64,000 nt of DNA from Acidimicrobiia bacterium (GCA_022822905.1 JAJDYE010000040.1:1-64000), one strand, 5' to 3'. Shown: positions 45,009 to 53,906, counted from the first letter of the stretch. The notes: generated by a model from the letters alone, not told the origin. Made by a program: numbers and translations.

Positions 45009-46004
45009 GTGCCTACGCTGCATGATGTTGATTACACCCTTGAGTACCCCTACACCCGCACCACCGGTCCGGTCATCGGCCCGTTTCTGACCGGATTGCG
45101 CGACGGCCGCATTCTCGGACAGCGCTGCGGTGACCGGGTGCTGTGCCCGCCCATGGAGTTCGATCCGGACACCTTCGCCACGCTTGAGCCCGACCTTGTG
45201 GAGGTTGGCCCCGGCGGGGAGGTGGTGAACTGGACCTGGGTGGCCGAGCCCTCGGCCAAACACCCCTTCGACCGGCCCTTCGGCTTCGCCTTCATCAAGC
45301 TGGACGGGGCCCACACCTCCCTGGTGCATGCGGTGGACACCGGGGGCGACCCCGAGGCCATGAGCACCGGGATGAGGGTGCAGGCCCAGTTCCGAGACGA
45401 GCGCCACGGCTCTGTTGCCGACGTGTACTTCGTGCCCGAGGCCGACGCCGCCGAGCAGGTGATTCAGCCGGGCGACGAGCCGGTGACCATCACCGAGCAC
45501 CTCATCGGCCTGCGCATCACCGAGCCGCTGTACCCCCACCGGGCCCGGTTCGCCCAAGGGCTGCTGGACGGCAAGATCATCGGCCAGCGCAGCCCGGTCA
45601 CCGGCAAGGTGTATGTGCCGGGTCGGGGCTACGACAACATGTCCCGGGTGCTGATGAGCGAATCCGACGAGGTGGAAGTGTCCGACGTGGGCACCGTGGT
45701 GGCGTTCACCGAGCTGAACCCGGTGCAGTACTACGGCCAGACCGAGACCGAGCCCTATGTGCGGTGCTCGATCCTGTTCGACGGGACCGACCAGCCGGTG
45801 ATCGGCATCGACATCCGCGACATGACGGTGGACGAGATGCGGGTGGGGATGCGGATGCGCTGCATCTGGCGCGACCCCGAGGAGCGGTCGGTGACCGACA
45901 TCGACAACCGCTACGGCAACATTCCCGAAACGGTGTACGCCCGGTTCGAGCCCACCGGTGAGCCCGACATTCCCGCCGACGAGCTGAAAGAGCACTCATG
46001 GTAA
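45009..46004 (+). CDS. Tandem DUF35 (OB-fold acyl-CoA-associated) protein
   Basis: 331 aa with two DUF35 units, FLTGLRDGRILGQRCGDRVL and later FAQGLLDGKIIGQRSPVTGK, each with a zinc-ribbon-like start followed by an OB fold. The classical four-cysteine ribbon is reduced to CGDRVLC in the first copy and is lost in the second. DUF35 proteins bind SCP2-type thiolases or Ltp aldolases as activating subunits, and two thiolase genes follow directly. GTG at 45009 is the likely start. The stop overlaps the next gene. Confidence 0.85.
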   Translation: MPTLHDVDYTLEYPYTRTTGPVIGPFLTGLRDGRILGQRCGDRVLCPPMEFDPDTFATLEPDLVEVGPGGEVVNWTWVAEPSAKHPFDRPFGFAFIKLDGAHTSLVHAVDTGGDPEAMSTGMRVQAQFRDERHGSVADVYFVPEADAAEQVIQPGDEPVTITEHLIGLRITEPLYPHRARFAQGLLDGKIIGQRSPVTGKVYVPGRGYDNMSRVLMSESDEVEVSDVGTVVAFTELNPVQYYGQTETEPYVRCSILFDGTDQPVIGIDIRDMTVDEMRVGMRMRCIWRDPEERSVTDIDNRYGNIPETVYARFEPTGEPDIPADELKEHSW

Positions 46005-47065
46005 GCCTGGCTGAAGACGTGGCCATCGTCGCGTTCGAGCAGACCCCTTCTCACGCCCATTTCAACGACAGCGAGCCGGCCATGATCATGCCGTGCGTGA
46101 ACTCGGTGATCGAGCAGGTTGGGATGGACCGCCACGACATCGACTTCACTATCGCCGGCAGCTGCGACTACCTGTCGGGGATGCCGTTCGCCTTCGTCAT
46201 GAACATCGACGCGGTGGGGGCGTGGCCCCCCGTCTATGAGAGCCACGTGGAGATGGACGGCGCCTGGGCCCTGTTCGAGGGGTTCGTGCGACTCCAGTCG
46301 GGCGATATCGACACGGTGCTGGTGTCGGGCTCGGGCAAGTGCTCGCCGGGCAGCTACCGGGAGGGGTTCTCGCTCCAGACCGACCCCTATGTGCATGCCC
46401 CCATCGGCCTGGACCCCCGGACTCAGGCCGGGTTCCAAGCCCAGGCGCTCATCGCCGCGGGCAAGGCCACCGAGAGGGACTTCGCCGAGGTGGTGGCCCG
46501 CAGCCATGCCAACGCCAAGGACAACCCCTATGCCCAGCTCAGCGGCGACCTGTCGGTGGACGAGTTGCTGGCCGAGCCCTACTTGCAGCAGCCACTGCGC
46601 CGCCTCGACTGCCCGCCCACCAGCGACGGTGCCGCGGCCATGGTCATCGCCCGAGCCGACAAGGCCCGGGAGCTGTGCGACAACCCGGTGTGGATCCGGG
46701 CCATCGACCACCGCATCGATTCGCACCACCCCACTCTGCGGGACCTCACCGACTCCCCGTCGGCGCGCATCGCGGCCGATCGGGTGGGCCTCCACGACGG
46801 CCCGGTGGACATCGCCGAGCTGACCGTGACCTACAGCCCTGAGGAGATCATCCTGCGCGATGCCCTAGGCCTCAATGGCGAGACCTCGGTGAACCCGTCG
46901 GGCGGGCCGCTCACCGGCAGCCCGTTCATGGCGGTGGGCCTCACTCGGGTGATCGAACTGGCCCGGGCCATCCGCAACGGCGATGGCGGCCGGGGCGTGG
47001 CCCACGCCTCCAGCGGCCCGGCCCTGCAACAGAACCTGCTCTGCGTCTTGGAAGGAGACGGATAA
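45998..47065 (+). CDS. SCP2/lipid-transfer-type thiolase, first copy
   Basis: 355 aa thiolase-fold protein. SGSGKCSPGSYREGFSLQ and the C-terminal VNPSGGPLTGSPFMAVGLTR fit the SCP2-thiolase/Ltp group, which cleave or condense CoA thioesters (thiolysis or retro-aldol). ATG at 45998 overlaps the DUF35 stop, consistent with an obligate complex of the two. No SCP2 sterol-carrier domain follows. Confidence 0.88.
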   Translation: MVSLAEDVAIVAFEQTPSHAHFNDSEPAMIMPCVNSVIEQVGMDRHDIDFTIAGSCDYLSGMPFAFVMNIDAVGAWPPVYESHVEMDGAWALFEGFVRLQSGDIDTVLVSGSGKCSPGSYREGFSLQTDPYVHAPIGLDPRTQAGFQAQALIAAGKATERDFAEVVARSHANAKDNPYAQLSGDLSVDELLAEPYLQQPLRRLDCPPTSDGAAAMVIARADKARELCDNPVWIRAIDHRIDSHHPTLRDLTDSPSARIAADRVGLHDGPVDIAELTVTYSPEEIILRDALGLNGETSVNPSGGPLTGSPFMAVGLTRVIELARAIRNGDGGRGVAHASSGPALQQNLLCVLEGDG

Positions 47066-47112
47066 TGCTCTCGAAGAATGCGCAAGGCTCTATCGCGGAG
47101 AGGACGATCTAA
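47065..47112 (+). other. 15-codon mini-ORF bridging the two thiolase genes
   Basis: ATG at 47065 overlaps the first thiolase stop (TAATG), encodes MLSKNAQGSIAERTI, and its TAA at 47110-47112 overlaps the ATG of the second thiolase. GGAAGGAGA precedes it. It may serve translational coupling across an otherwise 46-base gap. Expression is unproven. Confidence 0.3.
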
Positions 47113-48269
47113 TGGCTCCACGACCTTGTGCTGTCATCGGTGTCGGCCAGACCAAGTACAAGCGCCGGCGTGACGATGTGACCTTGGACGGCCTGGTGCG
47201 GGAGGCCGCCCTCCGGGCCTTGGAAGACGCCGGGGCCACCTTCGACGACATCGACGCCATCGTGATCGGCAAGGCGCCTGACGCCCTCGAAGGCGTGATG
47301 ATGCCGCTGCTGAGCCTGTGCGACGCGCTGGGCGCGATCGGCAAGCCCATCCACCGGGTCCACACCGCGGGGTCGGTGGGGGCGTCCACCGCCATCTCGG
47401 CCGTGAACCTGGTGGAATCGGGGATGTACGACACCGTGCTGACCATCGCCTATGAGAAGCAGTCGGAGGGCAACGCCACCTGGGCGCTGTCGGGCGGCAA
47501 GAGCGGCGGCCAGGGCGCGGGCGGCACATTCGCCCCGTGGATCCGCAACTACATCGCCCGCTCCCAGGCGCCCGAGCACATCGGGTGGATGGTGGCGGTG
47601 AAGGACCGGCTCAACGCCCTCAAAAACCCCTACGCCCACCTGCATCTGCCCGACATCTCCATTGAGAAGGTGCGGGAGTCGCCCATGCTGTGGGACCCGC
47701 TGCACTTCTTGGAGTCGTGCCCCTCCTCGGATGGGGCCGCCGCGGTGGTGCTGGGCAACGACGACATCGCCAAGAAGTCGGGCCGTCCGCCGGCGTGGGT
47801 TATCTCCCACGCCAAGCGCACCGAGTTCGGCCAGTTCCCTGGGCGCGACACGGTGCGGCCCCAAGCTGGGGTGGAGTGCTCGGAGGCCCTGTACCGCAAG
47901 GCGGGCATCACCAACCCCCGGGAGCAGATCGACTGTGCCGAGCTGTACGTGCCGTTCTCTTGGTATGAGCCCATGTGGCTGGAAGGGCACCTCATCGCTG
48001 AGGAGGGCGAGGGGTGGAAGATGACCGACGCCGGCGACACCGAGCTGGGCGGATCGTTCCCGGTGAACATGTCGGGCGGCGTTTTGTCGTCCAATCCCAT
48101 CGGAGCATCGGGCATGATCCGCTGTCTTGAGGCGGCCAACCAGGTGAGGGGCACCGCCGGCGAGTACCAGGTGCCGGGGGCCAAGATCTCCATCGGCCAC
48201 GCCTACGGCGGTGCTGCCCAGTACTACGCCATGTGGATGGTGTCGTCTGAGCTGAATCCGGAGTTCTAA
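47112..48269 (+). CDS. SCP2/lipid-transfer-type thiolase, second copy
   Basis: 385 aa. PCAVIGVGQTKYKRRRDDVT and GAIGKPIHRVHTAGSVGAST open a thiolase fold; CSEALYRKAGITNPREQIDCAELYVPF and VNMSGGVLSSNPIGASGMIR are the C-terminal active-site blocks. It is likely the catalytic partner of the first thiolase or of the DUF35 protein in an acyl-CoA cleavage complex. ATG at 47112. The frame is open upstream but only inside the preceding gene. Confidence 0.88.
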   Translation: MAPRPCAVIGVGQTKYKRRRDDVTLDGLVREAALRALEDAGATFDDIDAIVIGKAPDALEGVMMPLLSLCDALGAIGKPIHRVHTAGSVGASTAISAVNLVESGMYDTVLTIAYEKQSEGNATWALSGGKSGGQGAGGTFAPWIRNYIARSQAPEHIGWMVAVKDRLNALKNPYAHLHLPDISIEKVRESPMLWDPLHFLESCPSSDGAAAVVLGNDDIAKKSGRPPAWVISHAKRTEFGQFPGRDTVRPQAGVECSEALYRKAGITNPREQIDCAELYVPFSWYEPMWLEGHLIAEEGEGWKMTDAGDTELGGSFPVNMSGGVLSSNPIGASGMIRCLEAANQVRGTAGEYQVPGAKISIGHAYGGAAQYYAMWMVSSELNPEF

Positions 48270-48271
48270 CC

Positions 48272-49171
48272 ATGCCCGGAATAGCCGACGGCCGGGTGGT
48301 GGTGATCACCGGGGCGGCCCGGGGGCTGGGCCGAGCCCACGCCCTGGAGTTCGCCGCCGAGGGGGCCCGAGTGCTGGTCAACGACCTGGGGGTGGAGCGC
48401 GACGGCTCGGGCGGCGCGTCGGAACCGGCTCGAGAGGTGGTGGCCGAGATCCGGGCCATGGGGGGCGAGGCCGAGGCCAACGCCGCCGATGTGGCCGACT
48501 GGGATCAAGCCGAGGCCATGATCGCCCAGGCCATCGACACGTGGGGCCGCCTCGACACGCTGGTGTGCAACGCGGGCTTTTTGCGCGACCGGATGCTGGC
48601 CAACATGAGCGAACCGGAATGGGACGCCATCATGCGGGTCCACCTCAAGGGCCACTTCGCCCCGGCCCGCCACGCCGTGGCCCACTGGCGGGATCGGTCC
48701 AAGGCCGGTGAGAACGTGCGAGGACGGCTCATCAACACCAGCTCGGGCGCCGGTCTGTTGGGCTCCATCGGCCAGGGCAATTACGCCGCGGCCAAGGCCG
48801 GGGTGGCGGCGCTGACCATCCAGCAGGCGGCGGAGTGGGGCCGCTACGGGGTGGCGGTGAACGCCATCGCCCCCGACGCCCGCACCCGCATGACCGCCGG
48901 GATCATGTACGAGGAAGAGGCCCCCGAGGGCTGGGACGAGAAGGATCCGGCCAATGCCTCGCCGCTAGTGGTGTGGCTGGGCTCGGATGCGTGCGACGTG
49001 ACCGGGCGGGTGTTCGAGATCGCCGGCGGGGCCCTCAACGTGTGCGACGGCTGGCAGCACGGCCACGTCGTGGATGTGGGGCGCAAGTTTGCTGCTGCTG
49101 AGGTTGGTGACGCGGTACACGCTTCTATTGCTGGTTCGCCGGAGCCGGCGCCGGTCTACGGAGCGAGCTAG
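48272..49171 (+). CDS. Short-chain dehydrogenase/reductase (3-hydroxyacyl-CoA dehydrogenase-like)
   Basis: 299 aa. VVVITGAARGLGRAHALEFA, VLVNDLGVERDGSGG and the catalytic block NTSSGAGLLGSIGQGNYAAAKAG resemble the dehydrogenase module of multifunctional beta-oxidation enzymes (17-beta-HSD4 type), where the NDLG motif is typical. It fits a hydroxyacyl-CoA oxidation step before thiolytic cleavage. ATG at 48272, two bases after the thiolase stop. Confidence 0.9.
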   Translation: MPGIADGRVVVITGAARGLGRAHALEFAAEGARVLVNDLGVERDGSGGASEPAREVVAEIRAMGGEAEANAADVADWDQAEAMIAQAIDTWGRLDTLVCNAGFLRDRMLANMSEPEWDAIMRVHLKGHFAPARHAVAHWRDRSKAGENVRGRLINTSSGAGLLGSIGQGNYAAAKAGVAALTIQQAAEWGRYGVAVNAIAPDARTRMTAGIMYEEEAPEGWDEKDPANASPLVVWLGSDACDVTGRVFEIAGGALNVCDGWQHGHVVDVGRKFAAAEVGDAVHASIAGSPEPAPVYGAS

Positions 49172-50391
49172 CTGGGTATATCCCGGAAAGGGACGCCCTT
49201 GTCGACTCGGATGTCGGGGGGCAGGCCCAGCACTTTCTCGCCGATGGTGTTGCGCTGGATGTTGTCGGTGCCGCCGCCGATGCGCGACGCCCACTGGCCC
49301 AGGAACTCGTATTGCCAGCGCCCCTCGTCTCGGGCGTTGTCGCCGTGGAGCATCCCGGCGGCGCCGTTCATGGCCATCACCAAGTCGCCCATCTCTCCGA
49401 AGTGCAGCGAGATGGCCAGCTTCATGGTGGAGCTCTCCGGGCCGGGCAGCTCGCCCCGGCTGGTGGCGGTGCGAACCCGGTACCCCTGATATTTGAGGAT
49501 CTCCATGCGGGTGTAGGTCTTGGCCAGCTCCTGGCGGATTACCGGATCCTGGTCGGTGCCGGTCTGCTGGGCCAGCTTGACCAGCTCGTTGAACCGGGTC
49601 CGAGCGTTTGACCCGCCGATCAGGGCCCGCTCGTTGGACAGGGTGGTCATGATCGGCCCCCAGCCGGTGTTGACCCCGCCGAGGATGTTCTCGTGGGGGA
49701 TCCGCACATCCGACAAGAACACCTCGTTGAAGTGGGCCGCACCGGTGATCTGCACCAGCGGGCGCACCTCGATGCCGGGGGTGTTCATGTCCACCAGGAA
49801 ATAGGTGATGCCCCGGTGCTTGGGCTGGTCGGGGTCGGTGCGGGTCAGCAGAATGCCCCAGTCGCTGTACTGGGCGCCTGAGGTCCACACCTTCTGGCCG
49901 TTCACCACCCACTCGTCGCCGTCGCGCACCGCGGTGGTCCGCAACCCGCCCAGATCTGATCCGGCCACCGGCTCGGAGAACAGCTGGCACCACACCTCCT
50001 CGCCCTTGAGCATGGCGGGCAGGAACCGCTCCTTTTGGGCGTCGGTGCCGTGGCCGATGATGGTGGGGCCGGCCATGCCGATGCCCACCGCGAACACCCC
50101 GGTGGCCGCCACCCGCTTGGCCTCCTCCTCTTTGAAGATGCCCTCGTGGATGCCGCTCAGCCCCTTGCCTCCATATTCGACAGGCCAGGTGATGGAGCCC
50201 CAGCCGCCGTCAAATTTGGTGCGCTGCCAGGCCTTGCACCGGGCCACGTAGGCGTTCTCGACGTCCGGATCGGAGATGGTGATGGCTGTCTGGTCACGGG
50301 CGCCGCCACCGTCAGGGGGGATGTTGGCATCCAGCCACTCAATGCACTCGGCTCGAAAGGCGGCTTCTTGGGGGGTCTCGTCGAAGTCCAT
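49168..50391 (-). CDS. Acyl-CoA dehydrogenase
   Basis: 407 aa FAD enzyme. WPVEYGGKGLSGIHEGIFKEE, QLFSEPVAGSDLGGLRTTAV (FAD/substrate-binding block), GQKVWTSGAQYSDWGILLTR and FLGQWASRIGGGTDNIQRNTIGEKVLGLP are diagnostic. It makes the alpha,beta double bond in a CoA thioester. ATG at 50391 is chosen; the frame is open 60 codons upstream, without homology. It converges with the SDR gene (four-base overlap) and diverges from the LLM gene at 50504. Confidence 0.93.
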   Translation of the reverse strand: MDFDETPQEAAFRAECIEWLDANIPPDGGGARDQTAITISDPDVENAYVARCKAWQRTKFDGGWGSITWPVEYGGKGLSGIHEGIFKEEEAKRVAATGVFAVGIGMAGPTIIGHGTDAQKERFLPAMLKGEEVWCQLFSEPVAGSDLGGLRTTAVRDGDEWVVNGQKVWTSGAQYSDWGILLTRTDPDQPKHRGITYFLVDMNTPGIEVRPLVQITGAAHFNEVFLSDVRIPHENILGGVNTGWGPIMTTLSNERALIGGSNARTRFNELVKLAQQTGTDQDPVIRQELAKTYTRMEILKYQGYRVRTATSRGELPGPESSTMKLAISLHFGEMGDLVMAMNGAAGMLHGDNARDEGRWQYEFLGQWASRIGGGTDNIQRNTIGEKVLGLPPDIRVDKGVPFRDIPS

Positions 50392-50503
50392 GCCGTGATG
50401 ATGGTAGCCAGAGGGTTCTGGGCAGACCCCACCGGACAGCCAGGCAAACAGCCGTGTTTTCCAGCATTCGGGCTCGACAGGCCGGGGGTGCTTCAATGGC
50501 GGC

Positions 50504-51640
50504 GTGAAATTCTCCATGATCTTCGAAGCCCAGATGGCCGATCCGTCCCGCGAGGTTGAGCAGCAGGTCATCCGAGACTGCGTGGATCAGGCGGTGTTGG
50601 CCGAGGAGGTGGGTTTCGACCGGGTGTGGGCGGTGGAGCACCACTGCTTGAAGTGGTACGCCCACATGAGCGCTCCTGAGATCTTCTTGACCTGGGTGGC
50701 AGCTCGCACGTCCCGTATCCGCATCGGCCACGGGGTGGTGTGCATGCCGTTCGGCTACAACCACCCGCTGCGGGCGGCGGAGCGCATAGCCATGCTGGAT
50801 GTGCTGTCGGACGGGCGGTTGGACGTGGGTGCGGGCCGGGGGGCCACCCTCCAGGAGATGTCGGCGTTCGGGGTGAAGCCCGAGGACACCTATGCCCAGG
50901 TGGAGGAGTCGCTGCGGATCATCTCCAACTGCTGGCGCGACGACGAGTTTGAGTGGGACGGCCTGCTGGACATCTCACCCCACCCGATTTTGCCTCGGCC
51001 GGTGCAAGACCCTCATCCGCCGCTGTACCTGGCCTGCACCAAGGTGGACACCGTGCGGCTGGCCGCCGAGTTGGGCATTGGGGCGCTGGTGCTGGGGTTT
51101 GCCGGCGCCGACGAGATCCGCCTGATGAAGGAGACCTACGACGAGGCCATCGCCACCCGCACCGGGGAGCGATTCGTGAGCGACCACCCCAACAACTGGT
51201 TCTCGGCGCTATGCCCCACCACGATCCTCGACGACCGGGACGAGGCTTTCCGCATTGGAGCCCGGGGCCAGCGGTTCTTCGCCGAGGCCATCATGCACTG
51301 GAACCTGGGCACACCGCCGCCGAGGGTCGGATCAGCCGACGAGGACACCGCCGCGGCCATCGACGAGGCGGTGGGCAACGTTCACGCCAAGATCAGCGAG
51401 ATGAACATCCCGCTCAGCCCCAACGCCACCAGCACCTTCAACATCGAGCACGCCTACGGGAACTACGAAGACGCCATCCGCTACGTGAGCGAGCTCGAGG
51501 CCATCGGCTGCGACGAGATCATGTGCATGATCCAAATGGGCACCATCCCCCAGGAGGTCATGCTGGAAACCATCCGCCAGTTCGGCCACCACGTCATTCC
51601 GCACTTCCGCGCCAAAGAGAAGGCGGCCGTTCCGGCCTAG
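50504..51640 (+). CDS. LLM-class flavin-dependent oxidoreductase
   Basis: 378 aa luciferase-like protein, the third in the window. DRVWAVEHHCLKWYAHMSAP, IGHGVVCMPFGYNHPLRAAERIAMLDVLSDGR and DVGAGRGATLQEMSAFGV are standard LLM blocks. The C-terminus (GCDEIMCMIQMGTIPQEVMLETIRQFGHHVIP) is typical of flavin-dependent alkanal monooxygenase-like enzymes. The divergent 113-base gap to the acyl-CoA dehydrogenase probably holds both promoters. Confidence 0.88.
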   Translation: MKFSMIFEAQMADPSREVEQQVIRDCVDQAVLAEEVGFDRVWAVEHHCLKWYAHMSAPEIFLTWVAARTSRIRIGHGVVCMPFGYNHPLRAAERIAMLDVLSDGRLDVGAGRGATLQEMSAFGVKPEDTYAQVEESLRIISNCWRDDEFEWDGLLDISPHPILPRPVQDPHPPLYLACTKVDTVRLAAELGIGALVLGFAGADEIRLMKETYDEAIATRTGERFVSDHPNNWFSALCPTTILDDRDEAFRIGARGQRFFAEAIMHWNLGTPPPRVGSADEDTAAAIDEAVGNVHAKISEMNIPLSPNATSTFNIEHAYGNYEDAIRYVSELEAIGCDEIMCMIQMGTIPQEVMLETIRQFGHHVIPHFRAKEKAAVPA

Positions 51641-51651
51641 CTCGCTCCTAC

Positions 51652-51942
51652 TCAGCGTTCTCTGTCGGGGTAGACCTCAAATGAGATGATGTTGACGTAG
51701 TAGTGGTCCTGGTCTATTCGGTAGGTCATTGCCAAGGTGCTGCCAGGTACGGTAACGGAGGGGCCTATGCGGTGGTGCCACTCACCAACAAGATCCTTGT
51801 TCGCCAGGATGTCGAAGGGGTCGATTTCCAACCGGCGGATAGCCGCGTGTATGGCATCTACATCGGCTTCTTCCAGGACTCTACGATTCAGGAACTCATC
51901 GACGCGCGCGCTGGCATTGGTTTTCCATGGTCGCGAGGCCAT
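51652..51942 (-). CDS. Small protein downstream of Panacea antitoxin, putative toxin
   Basis: 96 aa: a helical N-terminal half (ARVDEFLNRRVLEEADVDAI) and a beta-rich C-terminal half (LAMTYRIDQDHYYVNIISFE) loosely like the end of RelE/ParE-type toxins. ATG at 51942 lies seven bases after the antitoxin stop. Panacea (SocA-like) antitoxins are known to pair with many unrelated toxins, so position makes a toxin role likely. No catalytic residues are identified with confidence. Confidence 0.65.
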   Translation of the reverse strand: MASRPWKTNASARVDEFLNRRVLEEADVDAIHAAIRRLEIDPFDILANKDLVGEWHHRIGPSVTVPGSTLAMTYRIDQDHYYVNIISFEVYPDRER

Positions 51943-51948
51943 CCGCGC

Positions 51949-52503
51949 CTACCTAGGAAAGTGCTTTGCGATAACGGCGTCGAGGGCGCCCGGCGGATCG
52001 GGCACGAATTCTTTGTTGTCGCGGATCGTGGCTACGTGCTCGCGCATCTGCCGTACCCAGTCTGGTTCGGTGCTGAAGAAATCGACGAGCGATTGGTGGG
52101 AGATCTCTTGGTTGGCGACATTGCGCCCCCCGTCGGTCGCAAGCCGCCAGGGGTCCTCGGCATGGGTAGCCTCGATGAGTTCGGCACCGCTCTTGTCGCC
52201 CAGTCTGTTGATGACATTGACGGTGATGTTGCGCACACTCTTGGGCAGTGGTTTGGGAGATCTGACTGATCGGCTCAGCTTGCCCAGAAAACTGTGCTTT
52301 CGGTCGCGCCAGAGCCGGGCAACAACGGGGCCGAGTTCCCAGGCCTCGATGTCTTCCTTGAATGCCGGTCCCTGCTCCCACGCAAGATGGTACCCCTGCA
52401 CGTAGTAGAGCAACTTGTGCAGCTTCGCTTCGCCGACGCCTGGCAAGCGCCGCTCGATCTCCAAAGCCACATCACGAGCTGATGCGACCTGAGCGTTTGA
52501 CAT
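51949..52503 (-). CDS. Panacea/SocA-like (DUF4065) antitoxin
   Basis: 184 aa. The block EAKLHKLLYYVQGYHLAWEQ, followed by AFKEDIEAWELGPVVARLW, is the Panacea (DUF4065) signature found in SocA and GepA proteins. Such proteins neutralise diverse toxins or deliver them to proteases. ATG at 52503 has GAGAGGAGCG immediately upstream, better supported than an in-frame start nine codons earlier. The putative toxin follows in the same operon. Confidence 0.9.
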   Translation of the reverse strand: MSNAQVASARDVALEIERRLPGVGEAKLHKLLYYVQGYHLAWEQGPAFKEDIEAWELGPVVARLWRDRKHSFLGKLSRSVRSPKPLPKSVRNITVNVINRLGDKSGAELIEATHAEDPWRLATDGGRNVANQEISHQSLVDFFSTEPDWVRQMREHVATIRDNKEFVPDPPGALDAVIAKHFPR

Positions 52504-52612
52504 TGCGCTCCTCTCATCCACTGATTGCATCCAGTGTAACGATGCCCAGTGACAGCTTTCGGCTCACCGTCGTCCCCACCTCTAGGCCAAGGCAAGACCG
52601 GTTGCGGCGGCC

Positions 52613-52655
52613 AAAAAAGTAGCCCCGCCATGCCCTGCGAACAGGGCAGACGGGG
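52613..52655 (-). terminator. Rho-independent terminator on the minus strand
   Basis: Read on the minus strand, CCCCG then TGCCCTG pair with CAGGGCA and CGGGG around a four-base loop (TTCG) with small internal offsets, and the hairpin is followed by CTACTTTTTT. It sits upstream of the Panacea operon and would stop antisense transcription arriving from the right, or mark the end of a lost minus-strand gene. Confidence 0.6.
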
Positions 52656-52684
52656 AAGAATACGATCAGGGTATCCGATCAGCC

Positions 52685-52852
52685 ATGGATGACAACCCCA
52701 TTTTCGACCAATGGGGAACCACCTACTTCAACTTGTCGGACCTGGCAGCGGAGCTGCGAGCGCTGCTCGGATGCGAAATCGACATCATTCCCTCTCAGGG
52801 CCTGAAGCCCCGCAAACGCCACCGCATCCTCGAAGACGCCATCACCCTGTGA
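52685..52852 (+). pseudogene. Remnant of a nucleotidyltransferase (MNT-type) gene
   Basis: 55 codons. The product reads MDDNPIFDQWGTTYFNLSDL followed by AAELRALLGCEIDIIPSQGL and KPRKRHRILEDAITL, matching only the C-terminal part of small antitoxin-type nucleotidyltransferases (the segment after the GSxxxG...DxD catalytic core). The catalytic motifs are not found upstream, so the gene is probably truncated. Two CGATCAG direct repeats (52663-52669, 52676-52682) precede it. It overlaps the next small ORF in a GTGA. Confidence 0.5.
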
Positions 52853-53073
52853 GCACTGCCGACTCCGAGCACATTGAGGGTCAGGGTTGCCTCGACGAGT
52901 CCTCTCAAGCAGCACCCGACTCAACTCTTGAAGACGTCATCGAGCGTATCGAAGGAAGGGATCTAGGCCAGTTGACCAGTGAAGATGCTGTAGCCGCCCT
53001 TGAAGCCGAACGTGCCCGTCGTATGGTGCCGGCTGAGTCGCCCGGGCCAAAACGCTCAACTGCCCCATCCTGA
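52849..53073 (+). CDS. Small acidic hypothetical protein
   Basis: 74 aa from GTG 52849, overlapping the stop of the nucleotidyltransferase remnant, so translationally coupled to it. Acidic N-terminal half, then a helix (LEDVIERIEGRDLGQLTSED, AVAALEAERARRM) and a Pro/Ser tail. I do not recognise a family; context suggests part of a former toxin-antitoxin unit. Confidence 0.45.
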   Translation: MSTADSEHIEGQGCLDESSQAAPDSTLEDVIERIEGRDLGQLTSEDAVAALEAERARRMVPAESPGPKRSTAPS

Positions 53074-53204
53074 CCGGCGTTGCCCGTCTTGCCTTTGCTT
53101 CCGGCCTGACCGACTTTCGATCGTCCGATGTGCCGAACGGTTCGATTCCAGATTCTTCTTGGGTATCCTGACGGACCGAGTTCAGCGCAGCAGAAGAAGG
53201 GACG

Positions 53205-53897
53205 GTGATGGGCGACGCGGCTGTGCTCGATCTCGAGATGTATCGCAGGAGCGATGCTGCCCGGCTGCTGGGCATCGCACCTCAGACGCTCGGCAGGTGG
53301 CTTGACGGCTGCATCACTGCTGATGGCACGCGCCAGCCGCCCATCCTGAGGGCTAAGGGCGCAACAGGCTGCTCTGCCACACCGAGGTTTGTCACTTGGG
53401 GCGAGTTCATTGAAGCGGGCCATCTTGCCGCATACCGCCAGCAGCAGCGCATGCCGCTTCGGAGGCTCAGAGAGTACGTCTCAGACTGGCGGGGAAGTTC
53501 CGAAGCCCCGTACCCACTCGCCCGCTGCAAGCCCTGCACGGATCCCGGCCCGCTTGTCCACGCCGATGCCATCGGCGTTGATTCCGCGACTCGGGCGGCG
53601 GCCCGATCCGCCGTTGCTTTCTTCGACCGGGTTGACTACGAGGGAGATGTCCCCGTTCGCTACTGGCCCGACGGCCGAGATGCCCACATCGTGCTCGATC
53701 CTCGCCGCCAGTTCGGAACCCCGATTATCGAAGGCACCCGCATGGGCACCGAGGTGCTTCACGGAATGTATACAGCCGGGGACCCGGCTGAGTGGCTTGC
53801 CCACGCCTATAGCCTCGACCTCGTACAGGTCGAGGCCGCTATCCGGTTCGAGCAGAGGCTCGCCAACCGCAAGGTCGTCGCCTACCAAGCCGCTTGA
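53205..53897 (+). CDS. DUF433 domain protein with N-terminal MerR-like HTH
   Basis: 230 aa. The N-terminus YRRSDAARLLGIAPQTLGRWLDG is a MerR-like helix-turn-helix. The C-terminal segment VLDPRRQFGTPIIEGTRMGTEVLHGMYTAGDPAEWLAHAYSL is the DUF433 domain, common in VapB-type antitoxins. No PIN-domain toxin is encoded next to it. GTG at 53205 is directly followed by an ATG; AAGGGA lies upstream. A regulator or orphan antitoxin is likely. Confidence 0.8.
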   Translation: MMGDAAVLDLEMYRRSDAARLLGIAPQTLGRWLDGCITADGTRQPPILRAKGATGCSATPRFVTWGEFIEAGHLAAYRQQQRMPLRRLREYVSDWRGSSEAPYPLARCKPCTDPGPLVHADAIGVDSATRAAARSAVAFFDRVDYEGDVPVRYWPDGRDAHIVLDPRRQFGTPIIEGTRMGTEVLHGMYTAGDPAEWLAHAYSLDLVQVEAAIRFEQRLANRKVVAYQAA

Positions 53898-53906
53898 CCG
53901 CTCCGG

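Noticed and set aside
52849..53073. Start at 52711 for the small acidic ORF
   Set aside because: That would overlap the nucleotidyltransferase remnant for most of its length; the GTG in a GTGA overlap is simpler.
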